A DNA stretch of 64,000 nt from Planctomycetaceae bacterium (GTDB lineage Bacteria > Planctomycetota > Planctomycetia > Planctomycetales > Planctomycetaceae). Positions within the stretch are counted from its first letter, which is position 1; every line of letters begins with the position of its first letter. A model generated the notes under the pieces. It did no database searches, was not told the DNA's origin, and saw nothing but the letters and a program-made list of their open reading frames with translations. The stretch lies in assembly GCA_020426325.1 (NCBI GenBank), contig JAGQQG010000014.1, positions 1 through 64,000 of the forward strand. The letters are read 5' to 3'. The translations under genes and the position numbers were made by a program. This document shows positions 36,503 through 45,441 of the stretch, one piece after another.

Positions 36503-37618
36503 ATGCCTGCTCTGACTTTCACGAAGAACGACAAGCCGACGCTGGGTGTTGAGATCGAGCTGCAACTGGTCGATGCGAAGACGTTCGAGTTGTCGCCGTC
36601 GATTGAGCGGGTACTTGCCGCGATGCCGCAAGATCTCCAGTCGTGTGTGAAGCCGGAATTGATGCAAAGCTATCTGGAGATCAACACGGGAATCTGCGAG
36701 ACAGTCGGCGATGTCCGCAAGGACTTGAACGGTTCGCTGACCAAGCTGAACAAGACATGTGATTCACTGGGACTGAAGTTACTTTGGGCGGGAACGCATC
36801 CGTTTTCGTCGTGGCGTCGACAGCGGATCACGGTCAACGATCGGTATTATCAGCTTGTGGATCTGATGCAGGACGTGGCTCGCAGGCTGGTCACGTTTGG
36901 ATTGCACGTGCATGTGGGAGTCGATTCGGGCGATAAGGCGGTCATGGTCTGTGACCGCATGTTGAGGCATCTCCCTTTGTTGCTGGCTTTGTCGGCCAAC
37001 TCCCCCTTCTGGGAAGCACGGCCGACGGGGTTGCACTCGAATCGCTCCAAGATCATGGAGATGCTGCCGACAGCCGGTCTGCCACATCAAATGCGAAACT
37101 GGAGCGAGTACGTCTGGCTGATCAGTCACCTGCAGGATACGGGATTCATCAACACGATTCGCGAAATCTGGTGGGACATCCGTCCGCATCATAACTTCGG
37201 CACCGTTGAGATCCGCATTTGTGACATGCCTGCCAGCCTCGATCAGGTGGTAGCGATCACGGCGCTCGTGCAATGCCTTGTCGTGGCGATCTCCAATCAG
37301 ATCGATCAAGGGACCTATTTGTCGGAGTATCATCCGATGATTATTCAACAGAACAAATGGCGGGCCACGCGGTACGGGGCTAAGGCCAAGCTCGTCAACA
37401 GCGATGACTACAAACAATACACGGTGCAGGAGACGACTGATCGACTGGTCGAACGTCTGCTCCCCACAGCAGAAGCATTAGGATGTGTGAGCGAGTTGGA
37501 AGCGGTCCGTCAGCTTCCTGCGAACACCGGAGCCGAACAGCAGTTGAAGCTATACGAAGAGACCTACAGTCGGCATGAGGTCGTGCGTCAGATGTTGGAC
37601 AGTAATCAGTCCGTCTGA
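36503..37618 (+). CDS. ybdK: Carboxylate-amine ligase, GCS2/YbdK family
   Basis: 371 aa, ATP-dependent peptide-bond-forming enzyme related to glutamate-cysteine ligase. The N-terminal LGVEIELQLVD is the family start, followed by LEINTGICET, FGLHVHVGVDS near 133-143 (metal/ATP ligands) and VEIRICDMPAS near 237. YbdK proteins show weak glutamate-cysteine ligase activity. Its divergent neighbour is a glutamine amidotransferase, and a bacillithiol-type deacetylase is in this window, so the low-molecular-weight thiol may not be glutathione; the substrate is open. Confidence 0.85.
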   Translation: MPALTFTKNDKPTLGVEIELQLVDAKTFELSPSIERVLAAMPQDLQSCVKPELMQSYLEINTGICETVGDVRKDLNGSLTKLNKTCDSLGLKLLWAGTHPFSSWRRQRITVNDRYYQLVDLMQDVARRLVTFGLHVHVGVDSGDKAVMVCDRMLRHLPLLLALSANSPFWEARPTGLHSNRSKIMEMLPTAGLPHQMRNWSEYVWLISHLQDTGFINTIREIWWDIRPHHNFGTVEIRICDMPASLDQVVAITALVQCLVVAISNQIDQGTYLSEYHPMIIQQNKWRATRYGAKAKLVNSDDYKQYTVQETTDRLVERLLPTAEALGCVSELEAVRQLPANTGAEQQLKLYEETYSRHEVVRQMLDSNQSV

Positions 37619-37723
37619 TTCGTGGCAAAATGACGACGGTCGCCGTAGAATGTCAGCCCCGTCTGCGTTACAGAGTGAGAGACAAGCAAAGGTTCACACA
37701 GATTGACCCCGGTGGAGACAAAG

Positions 37724-38542
37724 ATGTTGGATCAGACGACCTCGAATTCCCGTGCCTGGTCAACGCTGCTGCTGATCATGCTGGCGATCGGGATGATAGG
37801 ATGGGGTATGCCTGCCACTGGCTGGGCCTACCAGGACGCGCCAGCGGATGCCGCTGGAGCCCCACCCGCAGGAGACGGTGCCGCTCCCGTATCGCAGAGC
37901 TTTTTGTCGTGGATGATCGAAGCGTCGGGTATTTTCGGAGCGGTCCTGTTGCTGCTCTCCTTTCTGATGGTGGCGATCATCATGATGAATGTGCTTCAGG
38001 TCCGTCGGGAAAACCTGTTGCCACAGGCCTTTATCGAAGCTTTCGAGGCAAAACTGCAAGGCAAGGATTATCAGGGGGCTTATGAGACGGCCCGCAATGA
38101 TGATTCCTTCGTGGCACGTGTGTTGGCAGCGGGGTTGAGTAAGCTCAACCGCGGATACGGTGAAGCCGTCGAAGGGATGCAGGAGGTCGGTGAGGAAGAG
38201 ACCATGGAGATGGAACATCGGTTGAGCTACCTCGCATTGATTGGTTCCATCGCCCCGATGATCGGTCTGATGGGCACGGTGTACGGTATGATCAACAGCT
38301 TCCGCACGATTGCTGAGTCCGCCACTCAGCCGAAGCCTTCGGAACTGGCGGACGGCATCTCGACCGCATTGTTCACGACGCTGGAGGGACTGACTGTCGC
38401 CATCCCGGCGATGATTGCGTACAGCCTGCTGCGGAACCGCATGAACCGTTATGTCCTGGAAGTCGGTATGGTCAGCGAAGGCCTGATGAGCCGCTTCTCG
38501 TCCGTCGGCAAGAGCAGCAAGTCTGCCACTCCCTCTGCCTGA
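37724..38542 (+). CDS. exbB: MotA/TolQ/ExbB proton-channel protein
   Basis: 272 aa, inner-membrane proton channel. The N-terminus is signal-like (LLLIMLAIGMIGWG) with an Ala/Pro linker, then three helices and the conserved channel region (MEHRLSYLALIGSIAPMIGLMGTVYGMI). GGAG lies before ATG 37724. Followed at 44 bp by an ExbD gene, then a second one, so this is a three-gene energiser. No TonB gene is in the window. Confidence 0.9.
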   Translation: MLDQTTSNSRAWSTLLLIMLAIGMIGWGMPATGWAYQDAPADAAGAPPAGDGAAPVSQSFLSWMIEASGIFGAVLLLLSFLMVAIIMMNVLQVRRENLLPQAFIEAFEAKLQGKDYQGAYETARNDDSFVARVLAAGLSKLNRGYGEAVEGMQEVGEEETMEMEHRLSYLALIGSIAPMIGLMGTVYGMINSFRTIAESATQPKPSELADGISTALFTTLEGLTVAIPAMIAYSLLRNRMNRYVLEVGMVSEGLMSRFSSVGKSSKSATPSA

Positions 38543-38586
38543 ACAAGCTTGTTTCATTCGACATTCAATAACCGACGCTTCTCTCC

Positions 38587-39063
38587 ATGCGAATCAAATC
38601 CAGCAAGCCAAGTCTCGTCGATCCGGACATGACACCGATGATCGACATCGTGTTCCAGCTGATCGCGTTCTTTATGATCGTGACTAACTTTGAACAGACC
38701 CAGGCCGACGAGCGAGTCAAGCTCCCCGAAGACGAACTGGCCCAACCGCCAATCGCCCCCCGAGAACAGGAACTTTACATCAACGTCGGATTTGAACGGG
38801 ATAAGCAGGGGAACATCATCGACCCTACTCCTTACGTGTTCTCGAAGGAAGGGGCCAAAACTGCACAGGCATTCGCTTCCGAACTTCAGATGGAAGCACG
38901 TGTTGCTCAAACCAAAAAAATCGATCCCAAGACAATGACCATTGTCATCCGGGCCGATGCCGAAACACCAACCGGTATCGTTCAGGAACTGATCAAGCTC
39001 GCCCAGGATAACGGCTTCGAGAAGTTCGCCCTCAAAGCGAAAGCCAAAGCCCTCGATCAGTGA
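38587..39063 (+). CDS. exbD: ExbD/TolR-family protein
   Basis: 158 aa. The single membrane helix carries the proton-binding Asp in DMTPMIDIVFQLIAFFMIV. The periplasmic part has an insert of charged sequence before the TolR-like end. Second gene of the Exb unit. Confidence 0.88.
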   Translation: MRIKSSKPSLVDPDMTPMIDIVFQLIAFFMIVTNFEQTQADERVKLPEDELAQPPIAPREQELYINVGFERDKQGNIIDPTPYVFSKEGAKTAQAFASELQMEARVAQTKKIDPKTMTIVIRADAETPTGIVQELIKLAQDNGFEKFALKAKAKALDQ

Positions 39064-39083
39064 CCACCGCTTGCGGTTTCTCA
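39064..39083. repeat. CCGCTTGCGG repeat copy
   Basis: CCGCTTGCGG (39067-39076) with flanks related, in reverse complement, to 48071-48092 and 61032-61053 (AAxCCGCAAGCGGTG). It sits in the short gap between the two exbD genes. Confidence 0.5.
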
Positions 39084-39113
39084 CAACTCCCTGTTCGCTC
39101 TCCCTGCTCACTC

Positions 39114-39617
39114 ATGAAACTCCGGCACAAAGGTGAAGTCGACAAGATCGAGGCGCAGATGGCGCCCATGATCGACATCGTCTTTCAACTGCTGATCTTC
39201 TTCATGCTGACGCTGAAGATCCTGGCACCGGAAGGGGATTTCAACATCAATATGCCGATCGGCCAGGCCCAGGCCGATGAAGACAGCGAGCCGCAACTGG
39301 ACATCAAGGTACGGCTTCTCGCCAACCCGGATGGCACGCTTCAGCAGGTCCTGCTCGGCACTCGGCAACTTGGGAATGATGAGCGTGTGTTCGATCGCCT
39401 GAACGGCGAGATCATCAGTATTGTCGGTCGTCCTGATTCGGGCGATAACGACTTCGAAGTCGAGATCGATGCTGACTACGGGCTGCACTACAACAATGTT
39501 ATCCAGGCCATCTCCGCCTGCACGGGCAAGATCGACCCGGTGACCAAACTGCCGGTGCGCTACGTCGAGAAGATCAAGTTTGCCAAGCCTCGCCCACAGA
39601 GCGGAGAAGCTCAGTGA
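39114..39617 (+). CDS. exbD: Second ExbD/TolR-family protein
   Basis: 167 aa from ATG 39114; an upstream in-frame start at 39060 would run across the repeat. Helix motif AQMAPMIDIVFQLLIFFML again contains the channel Asp. The periplasmic domain is longer than usual, with DYGLHYNNVIQAISAC in the family end. Paired with the first exbD, probably as a heteromeric ExbD. Confidence 0.88.
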   Translation: MKLRHKGEVDKIEAQMAPMIDIVFQLLIFFMLTLKILAPEGDFNINMPIGQAQADEDSEPQLDIKVRLLANPDGTLQQVLLGTRQLGNDERVFDRLNGEIISIVGRPDSGDNDFEVEIDADYGLHYNNVIQAISACTGKIDPVTKLPVRYVEKIKFAKPRPQSGEAQ

Positions 39618-39822
39618 TCTTGAGCGCGAACGGCCCCTTCTCAAGGTAAACAGTTGGGGAGGCTTCGACGGATCTCCCGGCAAGCTCTGGACCTCGTTTC
39701 GGTTAGGGTTTTGTGCATTTTGCACAATTTGAAATCCCCGATAGGGGCGGGTAGCATGAAGGTCAAGATCATTGACCATCGCATTCGATTCGGCCCACAC
39801 GAGATCCCGGAGAGTTTCCACC

Positions 39823-40857
39823 ATGCGTATTCAACTGCGATCCCTGGCTGCGATCACGATCTATGGAGTGACCGCCACGCTCGCAGCAGAGGAACCGGCA
39901 GTCATCAGCGTGGGGCTCGACAATCCCACAGGTGTCGCCATTCAGCCAGAGACCGGGGACGTGTTCGTCGCTGAACGGCCCGGGATCTTACGGTTCATGC
40001 AGGGGACTGACGGGAACTTCAAAAAATCGGTTGAGATCACTGACTTTCCCACCGATCAGTACGGAAAGGGACCGGTCTATGACATCGGCCCGCTCGGGGT
40101 TGCATTTGTTGGTGCTGAGTATCTGATCGTCGGTGACGGCAGTCAGCAGGATGACAAGGAGGTGATTCGGATCTATCAGCTCACTGGCAACCCTCCGTCG
40201 CAACCCATCCCGGCATCGTTGGCGATCCTGACGCTTGGACCATTGAAGAGCACTGAAAGACTCAAGCCCGAAGGCAACTACTACGGAGTCGCCTTCGGAC
40301 ACGGATCAATCTATGCCACAGCCAACGGCGATGACACAAGAGGCTGGATCGTACGGTCGGTGCTGGGTGAAGACAGCATCCCGGGCGAACTCCAACGATT
40401 CATCGCCACCAAAGAAGCCGTTGAGCGGGATGCTCCTGTGGCGATCACGATCGGGCCGCAGGGTGAACTCGTGGTCGGACAGATGGGCGAGATCGACGTC
40501 CCTGGCGACAGCCTGTTGTCAATCTATGATGCCTCATCCGGAGAATTGAAAGCCAATTACGAGACGGGCCTCAACGACATCACCGGCCTGGCCTACGACA
40601 GCGACGGGAACCTGTATGCTACCGATTTCTCCTGGATGGATACCAACCAGGGAGCGCTCTACAAGCTGAACGTCACCGACGGTGAGTGCCGGGCGACCAA
40701 ACTTGCAGTGCTCGACAAACCGACTGCTCTGACCTTTGGTGAGGACGGCCAACTGTTCGTCACGGTATTCGGAACGGCGAAAGAAGGAACGGACGAGTTG
40801 CCGGGCCAATTGCTGCAGTTCTCGAAGGACTCACTTGCCGCATCCGCGAACAACTGA
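39823..40857 (+). CDS. Secreted NHL/SMP-30-like beta-propeller protein
   Basis: 344 aa, signal peptide ending about LAAEEPAV. Propeller-type repeats such as LDNPTGVAIQPETGDVFVAE and ITGLAYDSDGNLYATD resemble NHL/gluconolactonase-like blades. No catalytic motif confirmed. GGAGAG precedes the ATG at 39823. Separated from exbD by 205 bp; may be independent. Confidence 0.7.
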   Translation: MRIQLRSLAAITIYGVTATLAAEEPAVISVGLDNPTGVAIQPETGDVFVAERPGILRFMQGTDGNFKKSVEITDFPTDQYGKGPVYDIGPLGVAFVGAEYLIVGDGSQQDDKEVIRIYQLTGNPPSQPIPASLAILTLGPLKSTERLKPEGNYYGVAFGHGSIYATANGDDTRGWIVRSVLGEDSIPGELQRFIATKEAVERDAPVAITIGPQGELVVGQMGEIDVPGDSLLSIYDASSGELKANYETGLNDITGLAYDSDGNLYATDFSWMDTNQGALYKLNVTDGECRATKLAVLDKPTALTFGEDGQLFVTVFGTAKEGTDELPGQLLQFSKDSLAASANN

Positions 40858-40898
40858 TTCATCTGGTTGATGATGTGCTGAACGGTGGGTTTTTTGAA

Positions 40899-42860
40899 TC
40901 ACTTCGTTGAGGCTGACGCACTCTGCTGTTGTTGGACTGCTTCGAGTTCAGCGATGGCTTTCTGGAGTGTCGCCAGCTGCGATTGTGAGTTGGCTGCTGC
41001 CGCCTTTGCAGCATTCAACGCCTGTTGTTCTTCTGCGGTCAGGACAGCGGAGGCAAGTGCCTGTTTGGCTGCCTCCTGTAGTTGGGCTGCCTGCTGCTGT
41101 GTTTGAGTCAATGTCTGTGTTGCCCCGTCGAGAGCCGTCTTCGTCGCGACCGCCGCTTGAGCTGCGACTGCCTGATCCTGTTGGGCCTTCTCGTACAGCT
41201 TCAGAGCAGCAGCCAGGATTTCCTCTGCTGCCTTCAGCCGTTTGGATGTCTCCTGGAACGCCTGATCGGCCGCAGCCTGCGCTGAAGTTGCCGGTTCGAC
41301 TTTCGATGCAGCTTCCGCGGCCTGTTGCTCGGCAGTCGTGGCTGCCTGCATCCGTTGGGCGATGAGATCGTCAGATTGCTTCTGGATGGCAGCAAATTGT
41401 TCCTGTGTCTGCTTGGCTTGTGCATCGACAGCTGCCAGAGATGTTCGCACGGCCTCAAGTTGAGCAGCCAGGGTAGGCGGATTGCTGGAGATCGTGCCAA
41501 GGACCGCAGCATCAGCCGCATTCCAGAACGTGACGTTCCCAGCAAAGTCTCCGGCTAGCACCTTCTCGGTCTCGGCATCAAAAGCCACGTCCAATCCGAT
41601 GTCAGTCATCCCGCCGAAATCCTTGATGGCGGCCCCGTCACCCTGCCAAAGTTTGGCAACCTTGTCCCCACCGGTGCTCACGATCCGGCCATCCCGGATG
41701 AAGTCCATCGCATAGACGCCGCCGCCATGTGCATTCCATTTCTTAATCTCACGACCGTCGTTCATCTCCCAAAGTCGGATCGTGCCATCTGCGCTCGCAG
41801 AGCCCAGAACATTACTATCCGGTCGCCAGCTGACGTCGTGGATGGCGCCCGTGTGACCGTTGAGGATGAGATACTCCCGTCCCGTAAACGCCTCCCAGAC
41901 GACGAGCCCGTTCGACCGATCCCCTGATGCGAGCAGCACTCCATCCGGACTGAATTCAACAGCTGTGATCCAGTCTGTATGTTTCTTCATTTCGTGAAGG
42001 AGTTCGCCGGTTGCAGTGGAGTAGACGCGTAACATCCGTTTGGGGCCGCCGAGGGCGATCATGGTCTGGTCCGGTGACAGGTCGGCTCCGAGAACCAGAT
42101 CGTACTCATTGCCGACTTCAATGCGTCGTTCGCCCGTTGCCACATCGAAGACCACGACTCGTCCGGACGCTCCGCCCTGTCCGCCGCCCGCGAGCAGCAG
42201 TGCGCCATTGCGACTGAATTTGAGGATATGCGGCTGACCCTCGGGGAAAGGCAAGACTCCGAGCAGACGCTGGTCGCGCGTATCGTACAGGGCAATCTGA
42301 TTAAAACCTGAGACGGCTGCCAACGGTGACCACGGATTGGTCGCCAGGGCTGTGACAACATTCGAACTCGAAGTGATCGTCAGCGGTCCCCCCAGATACT
42401 CTGCCGGCATCGGAGGAGGACCGGAAGGACGTTCCGTACTGACTTCGATCTTGGTGATCGCGCTCTTCTGACGCATCTCGGCTTTGCTGCCCTGATCCTT
42501 GAGCAGTCCGCCGAGAATCCATTTCTGGATCACAGCCAGTTCTTCATCGGGAAGTTTCGGCTGTCCCGGTGGCATCGCCGGTTCGGACTCGTGCGTAATC
42601 AGCGACCAGAGGTAACTCGCCTCCAGATCACCCGCCTCGACAACTTCACCCGAACTGCCCCCGGTCCGCAGGGCGGTGTAATCATCGACAACAAGCCCGC
42701 CTTTTTTATCGTTGGCATTGTGACATGAACCGCAACGCATCCTGAAAATCGGCAGCACATGATCCTGAAATGTGATCTTCTCGCCAGCAGCGTCGTCGGC
42801 ACGCGCTGCTGACGAGCAAGCGGTGAGGATGATCAGACATGTTGTCGCAAGGTGTCGCAT
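40899..42860 (-). CDS. Exported c-type cytochrome with WD40 propeller and coiled coil
   Basis: 653 aa. The N-terminal signal ends LTAC (Cys15), so it may be a lipoprotein. A covalent-heme site CGSCH is at 43-47 in a planctomycete-type cytochrome domain (VLPIFRMRCGSCHNAND). WD40 repeats occupy about 165-460 (VEFSPDGVLLASG, IRLWEMNDGREI). Residues 475-653 are a long Ala/Gln/Glu coiled coil. It is the last of a four-gene operon. The pairing suggests an assembly of heme and docking proteins at the cell envelope. Confidence 0.85.
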   Translation of the reverse strand: MRHLATTCLIILTACSSAARADDAAGEKITFQDHVLPIFRMRCGSCHNANDKKGGLVVDDYTALRTGGSSGEVVEAGDLEASYLWSLITHESEPAMPPGQPKLPDEELAVIQKWILGGLLKDQGSKAEMRQKSAITKIEVSTERPSGPPPMPAEYLGGPLTITSSSNVVTALATNPWSPLAAVSGFNQIALYDTRDQRLLGVLPFPEGQPHILKFSRNGALLLAGGGQGGASGRVVVFDVATGERRIEVGNEYDLVLGADLSPDQTMIALGGPKRMLRVYSTATGELLHEMKKHTDWITAVEFSPDGVLLASGDRSNGLVVWEAFTGREYLILNGHTGAIHDVSWRPDSNVLGSASADGTIRLWEMNDGREIKKWNAHGGGVYAMDFIRDGRIVSTGGDKVAKLWQGDGAAIKDFGGMTDIGLDVAFDAETEKVLAGDFAGNVTFWNAADAAVLGTISSNPPTLAAQLEAVRTSLAAVDAQAKQTQEQFAAIQKQSDDLIAQRMQAATTAEQQAAEAASKVEPATSAQAAADQAFQETSKRLKAAEEILAAALKLYEKAQQDQAVAAQAAVATKTALDGATQTLTQTQQQAAQLQEAAKQALASAVLTAEEQQALNAAKAAAANSQSQLATLQKAIAELEAVQQQQSASASTK

Positions 42861-42925
42861 GGCGAAAGGGCTCGAAGAAGATGATCTCGTGGTCTGAGAT
42901 TGATGTTGGAATCGCGAATCGTTGA

Positions 42926-45349
42926 TCAGTGATTGAACAGGAACTCGCGGCTGTTCAGCAGAGCCCAGAATGAATCTTCGAGACCCTGGTTGATATCGCT
43001 GCCTTCTGCGAACAGGGGAGAGAGTGAGGCGACCTCTTCCTCGGTTGGTTTGCGAGCCAGGCAGGCGACGTAGAGTCGATCGACGATCTGCATCGGCTCG
43101 AGCCCTTCATCCTGCAATGCCTTCAGTACGCCCCCCTGCTTCATCTTGGCATTGACGGTGTCGCCGTTCATCAGGTGCAGGGCCTGTGAAAGCGTCGGCT
43201 CCATTTTGACTTCACACGAGCAGACAGTCTCGCGAGTTGCCCGTCCGAATGTGGTGAGGAAATAGCTGCTGGTGGTTCCGTCCGCGATCTGTGTTGCCTT
43301 CGCCCCTAAAGGCAGGCCGCGGAACTTGTCCTTGGTGTTGGTGACCTGGCTGACGATGTCCAGCATCGACTCCGCCTTGATGCGGCGAATGTTCTGGTGA
43401 GCGAAGTTCATCTCATCCGACATATTGCTGTCGTTGCGGATGGTGGAGCGTTGATAGGTCTTGGAGTTGCAGATCTCTCGAACGAGTTGACGGATGTCGT
43501 ATCCCGACTCCGTGAGGTGCTGAGCAAGAGCGTCAAGTAGTTCGGGGTTCGAGGCAGGGTTACTCACACGCACGTCATCGACCGGTTCGATGATGCCGAT
43601 TCCGAAGAAGTGTGCCCACAAGCGATTTGCGAAGTTGCGGGCAAAGTAGGGATTCTCAGGCGAGGCGAGCCATTCGGCAAGCACCTTACGGCGGTCCTTG
43701 CCTGCAGTGTCCGGCTGAGCACCGCCGAGGAACACGGGAACCGCATTCTGACCGGTGACGGGGTGCTTTACTTCGCCACCGCCGCCATTGAACACGATCT
43801 GTTGACGGTAGTCTTCCGTCCCCTTTCGACCGACCTGTGAGAAGAAGGCTGCAAAGCTGTAGTAATCGTCTTGAGTCCAGCGGTCGAACGGATGATTGTG
43901 GCATTGAGCACACTGGATTCGCATGCCCATGAAGATTTGGGCCACATTCTCAGCGACCTTCAGCGAGTCCCGTTCGATTTGATAGAAGTTGGTTGCGGGT
44001 GTATCGAATGTGCCACCGTCGGAAGAGAGCAGGGCCTTGACCATTTCATCCATTGGGACATCGTTGGCAATCTGGTCGGCCAGCCACTGGTAGTACAGCA
44101 CGACGGCTTTGTAGGGGACCTGATTCGACGATCGCATCATCAGCAGTTCAGCCCATTTGGAGACGAGGATCTCCGTGAACTCCCGCCGCTGCAATAACTC
44201 GTCGATGATCAGTTCCCGTTTGTTGGGAGCCTGATCGGCCATGAAGGAGTCATATTCCTCCTGCGTGGGGACGAGCCCCGTCAAGTCAATCGTAATCCTT
44301 CGGAGGAACGTGGCATCGTCGCAGAGTTCCGAAGGATGAATTCGCAGTTTGCGAAGTTTGTCAGCCACCAGTTCGTCGACGTAGTTGACCGGCTCCACGG
44401 GGCGTTCTTCGTATTCCAGACCGGCTGGCAGCACGATGTACTGTGAAACAACAGTGTGGGTGTAGTACCGGGCCATGATAAACGCTTCGCCTCGAGCGCC
44501 TGCCGTGACGATCCCCTCCGGCGAAATCTCTGCGCTGACGGCGTTGTTCGACGAAGTGAGAGCGAGCGATGTGACGTCTCGCGTCGAACCGTCCGAGTAG
44601 CGAGCGAGCACTGTGATTCGCTGGGTTGTGCCTTCCCCACTCAGAACAGCCTGCTTGGGGTACAGCTCGAGTTCGGTGCAAACTGGGAGATCTGCGGGAT
44701 CAGCCGGTGTGCCGGATGCGATCCATTCGATGAGGTCCTTCGCCATCGGGGAATCTAGGTCGAAGAGCTTGCCACCGGTGTGAGGCACAGCACCGACGGA
44801 CTTCTGAACGATCAGGCTGGCCTCGGGGACAGCCAAGTCGATGCGTCGCCCGGGGAGTTCGCGGGTGATGCGCTGATGATCACCATCGGGGTCATAACCG
44901 AACAGTGAAAGCTCGAATCCATCCTTGCCACTGGCGGCACCGTGACAGCTGCCGCTGTTACACCCCGATTTCATAAAGATGGGCATGACATCCAGCTTGA
45001 AACTGACCGGCCGCGGTGCCATCGCTTCCTTGACTAACACTGGAACAGTCGCTGTCTGTCCCTCGAAAGCGACACTCAGCTGGGTCTGGCCGTCCGCCAG
45101 CGGCTTCACAAGGTTGCCTTCGAGTGCTGCGAAGCTGCCGTCCGCCAACGACCATTGAGCGGTCTCCGTGACATCCTGCGTGATGCCATCTGCATAGACC
45201 GCCTGAACCACGACCGACTGCCGGTCCTTGCTGGTCTTCAGACTGATCTCCGGCGGAAAGACGCGAAGTTCTGTCAGTTCAGCTGCTGAGATGTACGAAG
45301 TGGTACTCAGCAGAAGCATTGTCAGGATTGTGTACTGGAGGGTCTTCAT
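42926..45349 (-). CDS. DUF1549/DUF1553 cytochrome-like protein with Ig-like domains
   Basis: 807 aa, signal peptide ending SAAEL. Two Ig-like/BIG2 regions (about 25-107 and 225-310) flank a heme-type CNSGSCHG segment near 131. The DUF1549 region (about 330-540) includes CAQCHNHPFDRW, and DUF1553 runs from about 545 to the end (NPYFARNFANRLWAHFFG). Members are abundant in planctomycetes and verrucomicrobia; biochemical function remains unproven. Third gene of the operon. Confidence 0.88.
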   Translation of the reverse strand: MKTLQYTILTMLLLSTTSYISAAELTELRVFPPEISLKTSKDRQSVVVQAVYADGITQDVTETAQWSLADGSFAALEGNLVKPLADGQTQLSVAFEGQTATVPVLVKEAMAPRPVSFKLDVMPIFMKSGCNSGSCHGAASGKDGFELSLFGYDPDGDHQRITRELPGRRIDLAVPEASLIVQKSVGAVPHTGGKLFDLDSPMAKDLIEWIASGTPADPADLPVCTELELYPKQAVLSGEGTTQRITVLARYSDGSTRDVTSLALTSSNNAVSAEISPEGIVTAGARGEAFIMARYYTHTVVSQYIVLPAGLEYEERPVEPVNYVDELVADKLRKLRIHPSELCDDATFLRRITIDLTGLVPTQEEYDSFMADQAPNKRELIIDELLQRREFTEILVSKWAELLMMRSSNQVPYKAVVLYYQWLADQIANDVPMDEMVKALLSSDGGTFDTPATNFYQIERDSLKVAENVAQIFMGMRIQCAQCHNHPFDRWTQDDYYSFAAFFSQVGRKGTEDYRQQIVFNGGGGEVKHPVTGQNAVPVFLGGAQPDTAGKDRRKVLAEWLASPENPYFARNFANRLWAHFFGIGIIEPVDDVRVSNPASNPELLDALAQHLTESGYDIRQLVREICNSKTYQRSTIRNDSNMSDEMNFAHQNIRRIKAESMLDIVSQVTNTKDKFRGLPLGAKATQIADGTTSSYFLTTFGRATRETVCSCEVKMEPTLSQALHLMNGDTVNAKMKQGGVLKALQDEGLEPMQIVDRLYVACLARKPTEEEVASLSPLFAEGSDINQGLEDSFWALLNSREFLFNH

Positions 45350-45441
45350 CGACTTCCTCGGTTACCCTAATGTTCGATTGATTCGCTGATGTGCGAGCTT
45401 TCGGTTCGGTCACTGTGGACCGTCAATTGACGAACTGTGTT

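Noticed and set aside
36779-37417. Minus-strand open frame of 212 codons
   Set aside because: Antisense shadow of the YbdK ligase gene.
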